Made by a program: the position numbers and the translations under genes. A stretch of 64,000 nt of DNA. Source: Mycobacterium pinniadriaticum. GTDB taxonomy: Bacteria; Actinomycetota; Actinomycetes; Mycobacteriales; Mycobacteriaceae. Shown in pieces: positions 9,247 to 17,134 of this stretch. The number at the start of each line of letters is the position of its first letter. The first letter of the stretch is position 1. The notes beneath the pieces were generated by a model that was not told the DNA's origin, did no database searches, and saw only the letters and a program-made list of their open reading frames with translations. Location of the stretch: assembly GCF_026242045.1 (NCBI RefSeq), contig NZ_JAPJDO010000027.1, positions 21,682 through 85,681 of the forward strand, given 5' to 3'.

Positions 9247-9858
9247 TCAACGGATGAAGTAGATCGTCGCGAACAGGGCGATCCACACGATGTCGACGAA
9301 GTGCCAGTAGTAGGACACGACGATCGCGGCGGTCGCCTGAGCGGGCGTGAACTTGCTCATCGTCGTGCGCAGGAGAAGCAGAATGAAGGCGACCAGACCG
9401 CCGATGACGTGCAGGCCGTGGAAACCGGTGGCGAGGTAGAAGACGCTGCCGTAGGCGCTGCCCGGGATGGTCGTGCCATGGGTGACCAGGTGGTAGTACT
9501 CGTAGCCCTGACCGGCGACGAAGAAGGCGCCCATCAGGAACGTGATCACATACCAGCGGCGCAGCCCGTAAACGTCACCGCGCTCGGCGGCGAACACCCC
9601 CATCTGGCAGGTGAACGACGACGCGATCAGCACCAGCGTCACCGGAACCGCCTGATACAGGTTCAGTTCCGTCGGCGGCGGCGGCCATGCCCCACCGGCC
9701 TGAGCACGGGCAGTGAAGTACATCGCGAACAGTCCAGCAAAGAACATCAGTTCACTGGAAAGCCACACGATGGTGCCAACACTGACCATGTTCGGCCGGT
9801 TCAGCGAATGTACGCGCGATGTGATCGCAGTTCCCGAGGTGCCAACAGCGCTCGTCAC
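9247..9858 (-). CDS. ctaE: Cytochrome c oxidase subunit III, CtaE
   Basis: A 203-residue polytopic protein with five predicted helices, matching actinobacterial subunit III in length. Recognisable segments are VWLSSELMFFAGLFAMYF near the N-terminus, FYLATGFHGLHVIGG and SYYWHFVDIVWIALFATIYF at the end. It is the first gene of the minus-strand respiratory operon and is divergent from trpD. Homologue of Rv2193. Confidence 0.96.
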   Translation of the reverse strand: MTSAVGTSGTAITSRVHSLNRPNMVSVGTIVWLSSELMFFAGLFAMYFTARAQAGGAWPPPPTELNLYQAVPVTLVLIASSFTCQMGVFAAERGDVYGLRRWYVITFLMGAFFVAGQGYEYYHLVTHGTTIPGSAYGSVFYLATGFHGLHVIGGLVAFILLLLRTTMSKFTPAQATAAIVVSYYWHFVDIVWIALFATIYFIR

Positions 9859-9970
9859 ATCAAGAAGTATGACGCTTTGTAGTTGTTGAGGTACAGCCAG
9901 GGGGCGAATTAGTCATAACTGTCGGCGAACCGGCCTGTGGAGTTCCCCGGTGGCATGGGAATATCGGCGC

Positions 9971-11053
9971 GTGACTCAGCCTGTTTCCCAACCCGGTCCC
10001 GGCTCGCCGAACTCGTCATGGCCGCAGGTCCTGGACCGGTTGACGGCCAGCAAGGAACTCGAACCGGGGCAGGCGAGCTGGGCGATGGATCAGATCATGA
10101 CCGGGCTCGCGACCCCGGCGCAGATCGCCGCCTTCGGCGTGTCGATGAAAATGAAGCGACCGACCCCGGCCGAGGTGCGCGAGTTGGCCGACACGATGCT
10201 CCACTACGCGCGGATGGTGCCCACCGATGTGATCGGCACCGACACCGTCGACATCGTCGGCACCGGGGGCGATCGCGCCAACACGGTGAACCTGTCCACG
10301 ATGGCCGCGATCGTCGTCGCGGCCGCCGGGGTGCCGGTGGTCAAACACGGCAACCGCGCGGCCTCGTCGAAGAGCGGCGGGGCGGACATGCTCGAGGCGC
10401 TCGGCGTGCGCATCGACCTCGGTCCCGACGAGGTGGCCCGCAGCGTGGCCGAGGTGGGTATCGGATTCTGCTTCGCGCCGGTGTTCCACCCGTCCTACAA
10501 GTTCGCCGGACCTCCGCGCCGCGAGATCGGTGTGCCGACGGTCTTCAATCTGCTTGGGCCGCTCACCAATCCGGCCAGCCCCCGGGCGGGCCTGATCGGT
10601 TGCGCCTTCGACGATCTGGCCGAGGTGATGGCCGGGGTGTTCGCGGCACGGCGCTGCAGCGTGCTCGTGGTCCACGGTGATGACGGACTCGACGAGCTGA
10701 CCACCACGACCACCAGCACCATCTGGCGTGTGCAGGCGGGCACCATCGACAAGCTGACCTTTGACCCGCTGGGGTTCGGCTTCCCGCGGGCCCGCATCGA
10801 GGAGTTGGTCGGTGGGGAGGCGCAGCAGAACGCTCAGGAGGCGCGCGACGTGCTGGGCGGGGCCCAGGGAGCGGTCCGCGACGCGGTGATCCTCAACGCG
10901 GCGGGGGCGATGGTCGCCCACAGCGGGCTATCCAGCCACGCCGAATGGCTGCCGTCCTGGGAGACCGGGCTGGCCCGCGCTGCCGAGGCGATCGACTCCG
11001 GCGCTGCCGAACAGCTCCTGGCGCGTTGGGTGCGGTTCACGCAGCAGCTCTGA
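9971..11053 (+). CDS. trpD: Anthranilate phosphoribosyltransferase TrpD
   Basis: This is the second step of tryptophan synthesis, transferring phosphoribose to anthranilate. Visible motifs are the PRPP-binding GTGGD, the anthranilate and phosphate segments NLSTMAAIV and KHGNRAASS, and the LLGPLTNPA block. The chosen GTG at 9971 gives 360 residues; a GTG at 9950 is also in frame, and neither has a strong ribosome site. The last 126 bases are antisense-overlapped by the nuclease gene. It stands alone, away from other trp genes, as Rv2192c does. Confidence 0.93.
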   Translation: MTQPVSQPGPGSPNSSWPQVLDRLTASKELEPGQASWAMDQIMTGLATPAQIAAFGVSMKMKRPTPAEVRELADTMLHYARMVPTDVIGTDTVDIVGTGGDRANTVNLSTMAAIVVAAAGVPVVKHGNRAASSKSGGADMLEALGVRIDLGPDEVARSVAEVGIGFCFAPVFHPSYKFAGPPRREIGVPTVFNLLGPLTNPASPRAGLIGCAFDDLAEVMAGVFAARRCSVLVVHGDDGLDELTTTTTSTIWRVQAGTIDKLTFDPLGFGFPRARIEELVGGEAQQNAQEARDVLGGAQGAVRDAVILNAAGAMVAHSGLSSHAEWLPSWETGLARAAEAIDSGAAEQLLARWVRFTQQL

Positions 11054-12793
11054 GGCCAGCTGGTCGGCCGCGAGCCGGGCCGATCGTGCCGCCGCGGCCC
11101 ACTGCGCCCAGGGGCCCGCTGAGTGTAGTGGTGACACCAGACCTGTTGTGGCGCTGACGATTCGCACGCCAGGAGCAGTGAGCCACCGTGCGATCAAGGC
11201 GGTCTCTTCGACCAGCGCGCCGCCCAGGGGCTTCGGCCGGGGGAGGATGGTCTGGGCGCCGGCCTGTAGGGCTTCGATCACCGGCATCGGGGGAACGCCG
11301 CGCCGGGCCAGTCCGCCGGCGGCGAGCTGCCCGTGGCGGAGCACTGCCAGCTGCCAGCCCCCTGCGCCGTCCGGTGCGGCGGCCACCAGTTCTTCGACGG
11401 CGGTCAGCGCCCGCAGACGCTGGCCGCGCCACAGCACGTCGAGGGTCGCGGCGATGTGGTCGCGCAGTCGCGCCGCACTTTCGTAGCGGGACTTCCCGGC
11501 CAGCTCCGCCACGCGCTGCACCGCGGCCGCGATGGCGCCGTTGTCCAGCCCGTCGATGAGGGCCGCGGCCCGCCGCGGCGCGGGCGCGTAGTCGGCGGCG
11601 GCCACACCCCGCGGCGCGGGGCACGGCGAGACCTCGCGCTCGGGGCAGGCCGGCCCGTGTTCTCCCGCGCGCCTGATGCGGGCCGTGCAGGTGCGCACAC
11701 CGGTGAACCGGGCCACCAGGTCGGCGGTGTCGACGGCAACGGCCCGTGACCGGAACGGGCCGATCACCCGGTCGTGGCGCGGTTCGCGAACCACCGCGAG
11801 CCGCGGGAACGCCTCGTCGGTCAGCGTCACCCACCACCAACGGTGTGGGAAACGCGAGCGGCGGTTGTAGGGCGGCGCGTGCGCGGCGAGTAGCCGCAGC
11901 TCGCGCACCCCGGCCTCGAGCGGATGGGCGCACTCGACGTGGTCGACCGCAGTGGCTAGGCCCACCATCTCTTTCATCCGCCCGCGCGGATCGGCGCCGG
12001 TGAAGTACTGGCCCACGCGGCGGCGGAGATCGGTGGCGGTGCCGATGTAGAGCACCTCGCCCCCCGCCCCGCGAAACAGGTACACCCCCGGCCGGCGCGG
12101 CAGGTTGCGGGCCAGGACCCGCTTGCCGCGCTGGGCGTTGGAGATGTTGGGTAGGTATCCGCGCAGGTCGGTGTAGGTGTGCACGCCCTGGTTCCCGACC
12201 CGTTCGATCAGCGCGTGCAGCACGTCGACGGTGGCGCGGGCGTCGTCGAGGGCACGGTGGGTCGGCTTGGTGGCGGAGCCGACGAGTGCGGCCAGCGTGG
12301 CCAGTCGCACGCTGGGCGCCTCCTCACGGGTGAGTACCCGGCGGGCCAGTCGCACCGTGCACAGCACCGGCGGGCGCGGCCAACAGATGCCGCATTGTTC
12401 GGCCGCCGAGCGCAGGAAGCCGATGTCGAAGCCGGCGTTGTGGGCGACAAGCACTGCGCCGCGGGCGAACTCGAGGAACATCGGCAGCACCGTGGCGATG
12501 GTGGGCGCGTCGCGCACCATCGCGGTGGTGATACCGGTCAGCTGGACGATCTGCGGCGGGATGGACCGCTGCGGGTCGACCAGGGTGGCGAACTCGCCGA
12601 GCACCTCGCCGCCGCGGACCTTGACCGCGCCGATCTCGGTGATGGCATCACGGGACCCGTCGGCCGAGGCGTTGGCCCGCCCGCCGGTGGTCTCCAGGTC
12701 GACGACGACGAACGTGGTCTCCCGCAACGACAGGTCGGCCGCCGGGTCGACGTCGGCGAAGCTCAGCTGCGCGTCAGTCGATGGTCCCGGCAC
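10928..12793 (-). CDS. DnaQ-like exonuclease / GIY-YIG (UvrC-like) fusion protein
   Basis: A 621-residue protein combining two nuclease domains. An N-terminal DEDDh 3'-5' exonuclease (about 25-195) carries VVDLETTG, LVAHNAGFDIGFL and HRALDDA. A GIY-YIG domain (about 230-310) carries GVYLFRGAGGEVLYIG. A UvrB-binding-like UVR segment lies near 425-460. This is the Rv2191 architecture, likely a repair nuclease related to the Cho/UvrC family; its substrate is not established. The GTG at 12793 has CAAGGG just upstream. The last 42 codons run antisense into trpD, an unusually long convergent overlap. Confidence 0.88.
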   Translation of the reverse strand: MPGPSTDAQLSFADVDPAADLSLRETTFVVVDLETTGGRANASADGSRDAITEIGAVKVRGGEVLGEFATLVDPQRSIPPQIVQLTGITTAMVRDAPTIATVLPMFLEFARGAVLVAHNAGFDIGFLRSAAEQCGICWPRPPVLCTVRLARRVLTREEAPSVRLATLAALVGSATKPTHRALDDARATVDVLHALIERVGNQGVHTYTDLRGYLPNISNAQRGKRVLARNLPRRPGVYLFRGAGGEVLYIGTATDLRRRVGQYFTGADPRGRMKEMVGLATAVDHVECAHPLEAGVRELRLLAAHAPPYNRRSRFPHRWWWVTLTDEAFPRLAVVREPRHDRVIGPFRSRAVAVDTADLVARFTGVRTCTARIRRAGEHGPACPEREVSPCPAPRGVAAADYAPAPRRAAALIDGLDNGAIAAAVQRVAELAGKSRYESAARLRDHIAATLDVLWRGQRLRALTAVEELVAAAPDGAGGWQLAVLRHGQLAAGGLARRGVPPMPVIEALQAGAQTILPRPKPLGGALVEETALIARWLTAPGVRIVSATTGLVSPLHSAGPWAQWAAAARSARLAADQLASELLREPHPTRQELFGSAGVDRLGSAGQPGLPGRQPFGVAG

Positions 12794-12814
12794 AGCCCTT
12801 GACGGTAATCACCC

Positions 12815-12843
12815 CCACCGACAGGCGCCGGACCTGTCGGTGG
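12815..12843. promoter_or_regulatory. 11-bp palindrome in divergent intergenic region
   Basis: The perfect arms CCACCGACAGG (12815-12825) and CCTGTCGGTGG (12833-12843) flank a 7-base loop. The site lies between the divergent nuclease gene (start 12793) and the small Cys-rich gene (start 12886). A terminator is unlikely between divergent starts, so an operator or a 5' leader hairpin is more plausible. There is no direct evidence of a bound protein. Confidence 0.55.
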
Positions 12844-12885
12844 CTGGAGTTAGCGTGCGCCTGACACGAACAGAGGAGACCAGAG

Positions 12886-13107
12886 ATGGGAACGGACCCA
12901 GCCGAACCGGTCGTCATCGACTGCGACGACTGTGCGGTGCGCGGGCCGGGCTGCCGCGACTGCGTGGTGAGCGTGTTGCTCGGTGTGCCGGAGACTTTGC
13001 TGGAAGACGAGCGTGCGGCACTGGAGGTGCTTGCCGAGGCGGGGCTGGCACCCCGGTTGCGGCTGGTGCCGATTCACCGGCACGGGGGGCCGGGTCTGGC
13101 GAGCTAG
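12886..13107 (+). CDS. Small cysteine-rich conserved protein (possible zinc ribbon)
   Basis: A 73-residue protein with two CxxC pairs close together, CDDC and CRDC separated by six residues, plus a His near the C-terminus. This is consistent with metal binding but not proof of it. The rest is a short helical domain (VVSVLLGVP, LLEDERAALEVLAEAGLAP). The ATG at 12886 has GAGGAGACC upstream. Similar small proteins next to NlpC/P60 genes occur in related actinobacteria, as I recall. It lies 167 bases ahead of the NlpC/P60 gene. Function unknown. Confidence 0.75.
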   Translation: MGTDPAEPVVIDCDDCAVRGPGCRDCVVSVLLGVPETLLEDERAALEVLAEAGLAPRLRLVPIHRHGGPGLAS

Positions 13108-13185
13108 GGGCCTGATAGGTTGGTTGGCAGGTTGTGACTGGTGGGGCTGATGCGGCTGAGAGTTGCTTGAGAACTGTGTTCTCCG

Positions 13186-13215
13186 TTGGACAAGGCCGAT
13201 GCCATTTCGTAACCT
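13186..13215 (+). promoter_or_regulatory. Candidate promoter of the NlpC/P60 gene
   Basis: A -35-like TTGGAC (13186-13191), an 18-base spacer and a -10-like TAACCT (13210-13215). This would start transcription near 13222 and leave a leader of about 50 bases before the TTG start at 13275. It is a pattern match only. Confidence 0.5.
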
Positions 13216-13274
13216 ATCCGAGACCTTATGCACTCGACACCGCTACGTCGACGGCACTTAAAGGAAGCGCAATC

Positions 13275-14456
13275 TTGAGCTTTGACCGCACGTTCCTGAC
13301 CAAACGCGTTTTCAGACGCACTCTAGTTGGTGGGATTGCGGCCCTCACGGTGTTCTCCGGCGTTATCTCCGGCTCGGCGCACGCCGATCCGGCCGAAGAC
13401 GGTTTGGCAAAGCTCAATGAGCTGTCCCGGCAGGCCGAGCAGCTCACCGAGTCCATGCATACGGCCCAGCTGGACCTCGACAAGAAACTCCAAGCCGAGG
13501 GTGTCGCCGAGAAGAAGCACAGCGATGACCTGGCCGCCGCCGACGCGGCAAAAGCCCAGCTGACGACCTATCAGAGCGCGGTCGACAAATTTGCTGCAGC
13601 GGTCTACATGGGCGGTCGCACCGACGGCCTGAACGCGATCCTGACCGCGGAGTCGCCCCAGGGACTCATCGACAAAATGGCTGTGCAGCGGGTGATGGCC
13701 GCCGAGATGGCCGCCCAGATGCAGAACTATCGACGGGTCAACGACGAACTCCGCCAGACCGAGGCCGCCTCGGCCAAGTCGGCGGCCGACGCCAAGACGG
13801 CCGCCGAGCAGGCCGCGGCGGTGCGCGCCGACCTGCAGCGCAAGCAGTCCCAACTGCAGGTACAGATCGCGGCCGTCAAGTCGCGCTACCAGACGCTGAC
13901 CCCGGAGCAGCGGACCGCGCTGGCCGCGCCGGGCCCGCCGCCTCCCGCGGACATTCTGGCCGCGCCGGCACCGGCGGGGCTCCCGCCGCTGGCCGACGTG
14001 CCGCCGCCGGATGCGTTGCCGCTTCCCCCGTCACCCGACGCCCCCCCGCCGCCGCCGGAGGCAGCAGAGGTCGTCCCGATGGCCGCTGTACCCGCGCCCG
14101 GCCCGGGCGGCGAGCAGGCCGCCGTCGCCGTGCAGGCCGCCCTCACCCGGATCGGCGATCCCTACGTGTGGGGCGGCTCGGGTCCCAATGCTTTCGACTG
14201 CTCCGGTCTGGTGATGTGGTCCTTCCAGCAGGCCGGCATCTTCCTGCCGCATTCCAGCCAGGCGCTGGCGCACGGCGGGCAGCCGGTGTCGCTGGATCAG
14301 ATGCAGCCCGGTGACGTGGTCAACTACTACTCCGACGCCTCGCACTCGGCGATCTACATCGGCGACGGGATGATGGTCCACGCCTCAACCTTCGGCCAGC
14401 CGGTGCGCATCGCCCCGGTGAACAACGCCCCGATCTACAACGTCCGTCGGTACTGA
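13275..14456 (+). CDS. Secreted NlpC/P60 peptidoglycan endopeptidase
   Basis: A predicted D,L-endopeptidase of peptidoglycan stem peptides, exported to the wall. The TTG at 13275 follows AAAGGAAG and gives 393 residues. The order is a signal peptide (basic FLTKRVFRR, hydrophobic core, AHA-D cleavage near 38), a long coiled coil (about 40-215), a Pro-rich linker (about 220-275) and the NlpC/P60 domain. Catalytic Cys309 lies in FDCSGLVMW, with the His in SHSAIYIGDG. The coiled-coil plus NlpC/P60 layout resembles RipA-type hydrolases; position and sequence match Rv2190c. It likely heads a unit with the metallopeptidase-like gene and pimB'. Confidence 0.92.
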   Translation: MSFDRTFLTKRVFRRTLVGGIAALTVFSGVISGSAHADPAEDGLAKLNELSRQAEQLTESMHTAQLDLDKKLQAEGVAEKKHSDDLAAADAAKAQLTTYQSAVDKFAAAVYMGGRTDGLNAILTAESPQGLIDKMAVQRVMAAEMAAQMQNYRRVNDELRQTEAASAKSAADAKTAAEQAAAVRADLQRKQSQLQVQIAAVKSRYQTLTPEQRTALAAPGPPPPADILAAPAPAGLPPLADVPPPDALPLPPSPDAPPPPPEAAEVVPMAAVPAPGPGGEQAAVAVQAALTRIGDPYVWGGSGPNAFDCSGLVMWSFQQAGIFLPHSSQALAHGGQPVSLDQMQPGDVVNYYSDASHSAIYIGDGMMVHASTFGQPVRIAPVNNAPIYNVRRY

Positions 14457-14493
14457 CCGGCGGCGCCGGTTCTCGGCCGTCCTCGCCGCCACG

Positions 14494-15306
14494 TTGCTCG
14501 CCGAGTTGCTGGCGGCCTCGGTTCTGATCGCCGTGCCGTCAGATGCCCCGCCCGGGCAACCGTCCCCGAGTGCCGCCGTTCCCACCCCGGCTCCGCTGGT
14601 GGTCGGCGACGGTCGAACCGTGGACCTGATCAGCCTGGGGGGCTCGGGCACCGATGGCCTGCTCACCCGGATCGCCGGGGATATCGGTGACGCCGTCGCC
14701 GCGGTCGAGAAGTTCTGGGGTACCGACTGGGAGCACGAGATCGTCGTGATCGCGACCGGCTCACCGGCACAGTTCCTCACCGAGGGTGGCCTGGACCAGC
14801 ACGGAAACTGGGCTGATATCGCCGCGGTGTCGGTCGCCGACCAGGTCGACATCGCCCACCGTCGCGCCAGCGGGCAACGCATCGTGTTCGCGCCCGGTGC
14901 CGCCGCCATGAGCGACGCGTCGTTGCGAATCGTGTTGGCCCACGAGCTGTTTCACCTCGCAGCCCGCGCTGACACCGCGCTGGACGCGCCGCGCTGGCTG
15001 GTCGAGGGGGTGGCCGATTTCGTGGCACGGCCGCCGGCGCTGCTGCCCGCGGACGCCGCGGCGGATACCGCGCTGCCCGCCGACGCCGACCTGGACATCG
15101 CCGGTCCGCAACGCGAGCGTGCCTACGACCGGGCCTGGTGGTTCGCCCGGTTCGTCGCCGACACCTACGGTGTCGACGGGCTGCGCCGGCTCTATGTCGA
15201 GGCCTGCGGACCCGGTCACGGCGACTTCGCCACCGCGGTTCACCACGCCCTGGACACCGACATCGCCGGGCTACGCGCCCGCTGGGCGCGTTGGCTCACC
15301 GGATAG
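14494..15306 (+). CDS. Putative secreted zinc metallopeptidase (peptidase MA-like, Rv2189c-like)
   Basis: The 270-residue product begins with a hydrophobic export segment and contains HELFH followed 19 residues later by WLVEGVADF. This is the HExxH...E arrangement of gluzincin (peptidase MA-like) families. Substrate unknown. The start is uncertain: TTG at 14494 is the first canonical start in this frame after the upstream stop, but it lacks a ribosome site. The frame stays open into DRRRRFSAVLAA upstream, which would make a better signal peptide. It lies between the NlpC/P60 gene and pimB', 11 bases before the latter. Confidence 0.8.
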   Translation: MLAELLAASVLIAVPSDAPPGQPSPSAAVPTPAPLVVGDGRTVDLISLGGSGTDGLLTRIAGDIGDAVAAVEKFWGTDWEHEIVVIATGSPAQFLTEGGLDQHGNWADIAAVSVADQVDIAHRRASGQRIVFAPGAAAMSDASLRIVLAHELFHLAARADTALDAPRWLVEGVADFVARPPALLPADAAADTALPADADLDIAGPQRERAYDRAWWFARFVADTYGVDGLRRLYVEACGPGHGDFATAVHHALDTDIAGLRARWARWLTG

Positions 15307-15317
15307 CGTGGGTGGCG

Positions 15318-16466
15318 ATGACGCGGGTCCTGCTGGTCACCAATGACTTTCCGCCCCGCCGTGGCGGCATTCAGTCCTACCTCGAGCAGTTCGTCGGCCG
15401 GCTCGCCGACACCGGAGAACACCAGCTCACCGTCTACGCCCCGCAGTGGAAGGGCGCCGACGACTACGACCGGGCGGCGCGCTACCGCGTCATACGTCAC
15501 CCCGGCACGCTGATGCTGCCCGAGCCGGGTGTGGACCGCCGGATGCGGGCCCTGATCGCCGAGCATGGCATCGAGACGGTGTGGTTCGGTGCCGCCGCAC
15601 CGCTGGCGTTGCTGGCCGGCCGGGCTCGCGGCGCCGGGGCCCACCGGGTGCTGGCCAGCACACACGGCCACGAGGTGGGCTGGTCGATGCTGCCCGTCGC
15701 GCGCTCGGCGCTGCGGCGAATCGGCGAGCAGACCGACGTCGTGACCTTCATCAGCCATTACACCCGCGGCCGGATCGCCTCCGCGTTCGGCCCCGACGCC
15801 GCCCTGGAACACCTGCCGCCCGGGGTGGACATCGATCGGTTCCGGCCCGACCCCGTCGCCAGGGCCGAACTGCGCGGTCGGTATGGGCTGGGCCGACGGC
15901 CGACGGTCGTGTGCCTGTCCCGGCTGGTGCCGCGCAAGGGCCAGGACATGCTGATCAAGGCGCTGCCCGGCATTCGCCGCCGGGTGGCCGACGCCGCTCT
16001 GGTGATCGTCGGCGGCGGGCCCTATGCCGACGAACTGCACAAACTGGCCCGGCATGTCGGCGTCAGTGATGCTGTCGTGTTCACCGGGGCGGTACCGGGC
16101 GCCGAGCTGGCGGCGCACTACGCGATGGCAGACGTCTTCGCGATGCCGTGTCGCACCCGAGGTTCCGGACTGGACGTGGAAGGACTGGGCATCGTGTTCC
16201 TGGAAGCGTCGGCCACCGGGGTGCCGGTGGTGGCCGGCCGCTCGGGCGGCGCTCCCGAAGCCGTGCAGGACGGGGAGACCGGCCGGGTGGTCGACGGCCG
16301 TTCGACCGACGAGATCGCCGACGCCGTCGCGGAACTCCTCACCGATCCGGCGCTGGCCGCACAGATGGGGAAAGCCGGCCGGCGGTGGATCGAGTCGGAC
16401 TGGAGCTGGGCCGCCCGCACCGCGCGGCTTTCCGAACTCCTCCGTGCGACCGACCACCCTGTGTGA
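15318..16466 (+). CDS. pimB: GDP-mannose-dependent alpha-(1-6)-mannosyltransferase PimB'
   Basis: A GT4-family glycosyltransferase that adds the second mannose to phosphatidylinositol mannoside (Ac1PIM1 to Ac1PIM2) on the cytosolic face of the membrane. The 382 residues start with RVLLVTNDFPPRRGGIQSYL, the acceptor-side glycine-rich loop. The C-terminal Rossmann domain holds CLSRLVPRKGQD, the nucleotide-sugar region RTRGSGLDVEGLGIVFLEA (the EX7E motif) and SGGAPEAV. The ATG at 15318 follows GGGTGG. Homologue of Rv2188c. Confidence 0.94.
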   Translation: MTRVLLVTNDFPPRRGGIQSYLEQFVGRLADTGEHQLTVYAPQWKGADDYDRAARYRVIRHPGTLMLPEPGVDRRMRALIAEHGIETVWFGAAAPLALLAGRARGAGAHRVLASTHGHEVGWSMLPVARSALRRIGEQTDVVTFISHYTRGRIASAFGPDAALEHLPPGVDIDRFRPDPVARAELRGRYGLGRRPTVVCLSRLVPRKGQDMLIKALPGIRRRVADAALVIVGGGPYADELHKLARHVGVSDAVVFTGAVPGAELAAHYAMADVFAMPCRTRGSGLDVEGLGIVFLEASATGVPVVAGRSGGAPEAVQDGETGRVVDGRSTDEIADAVAELLTDPALAAQMGKAGRRWIESDWSWAARTARLSELLRATDHPV

Positions 16467-16476
16467 CGATGTGCCG

Positions 16477-17127
16477 GTGAGCACGACCCGGTTGATGGCA
16501 TTCGGAGGTGTCCTGGCCTTCGCCACCGCTCTTCTGGCTCCGGCCGGCGAAGCGGTGGCCGCCGACTGCCCCGATGTCGAGGTGATCTTCGCCCGCGGCA
16601 CCGGTGAGCCGGCCGGCTTGGGGCGGGTGGGCCAGGCCTTCGTCAACGCGCTCGCGCCGCGGCTGGGCGGGCGGACGCTGGACAGTTACGGGGTGAACTA
16701 CCCGGCCAGCCTGAACTTCCTCGCGGCGGCCTCCGGCGCCGACGATGCGGCGAGCCGCATCACGGACATGGGTGCGCGATGCCCGCAGACCGCGCTGATC
16801 CTCGGCGGTTTCTCCCAGGGGGCCGCGGCGGTGTCGATGCTCGCCGGTGTGCCGCCGGTGGGACAGCGAATCGGGAGCATCGGCTCGGCGCCGCCGCTGG
16901 GGCCGGCCAGCGCCGGTCAGGTAGCCGCGGTCGCGGTGTTCGGCAATCCCGGGGCCCGGTTCGGGACGCCGCTGTCGAGCGCCGGTCAGTTCGCCGGCCG
17001 TGCCATCGATCTGTGCAGCGGCGGCGACCCGATCTGCTCGGACGGACGCGACCGCGGCGCGCACAGTTCTTATGAGCTGCCGCCCTACCCCGGCCAGGCG
17101 GCGGGTTTCGTGGCCGGCCTCGTCTGA
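16477..17127 (+). CDS. Secreted cutinase-family esterase
   Basis: A 216-residue alpha/beta hydrolase of the cutinase (CFP21/Culp) family. It has an N-terminal signal peptide (cleavage near AVAADCP) and the nucleophile motif GGFSQGAAA. A C-terminal Asp lies in the disulfide loop CSGGDPICSDGRD, with the His in AHSSYE. Four cysteines fit the two conserved disulfides. Such enzymes hydrolyse lipids or esters at the cell surface. The GTG at 16477 is chosen over the GTG at 16471; neither has a clear ribosome site. As I recall, the M. tuberculosis locus has no cutinase between pimB' and fadD15, so this may be a lineage-specific insertion. Confidence 0.88.
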   Translation: MSTTRLMAFGGVLAFATALLAPAGEAVAADCPDVEVIFARGTGEPAGLGRVGQAFVNALAPRLGGRTLDSYGVNYPASLNFLAAASGADDAASRITDMGARCPQTALILGGFSQGAAAVSMLAGVPPVGQRIGSIGSAPPLGPASAGQVAAVAVFGNPGARFGTPLSSAGQFAGRAIDLCSGGDPICSDGRDRGAHSSYELPPYPGQAAGFVAGLV

Positions 17128-17134
17128 CCAGCGG

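Noticed and set aside
13108..13274. A riboswitch, such as the c-di-AMP type, ahead of the NlpC/P60 gene
   Set aside because: I could not find the conserved core of the class, and a promoter inside the region would leave a leader of only about 50 bases.
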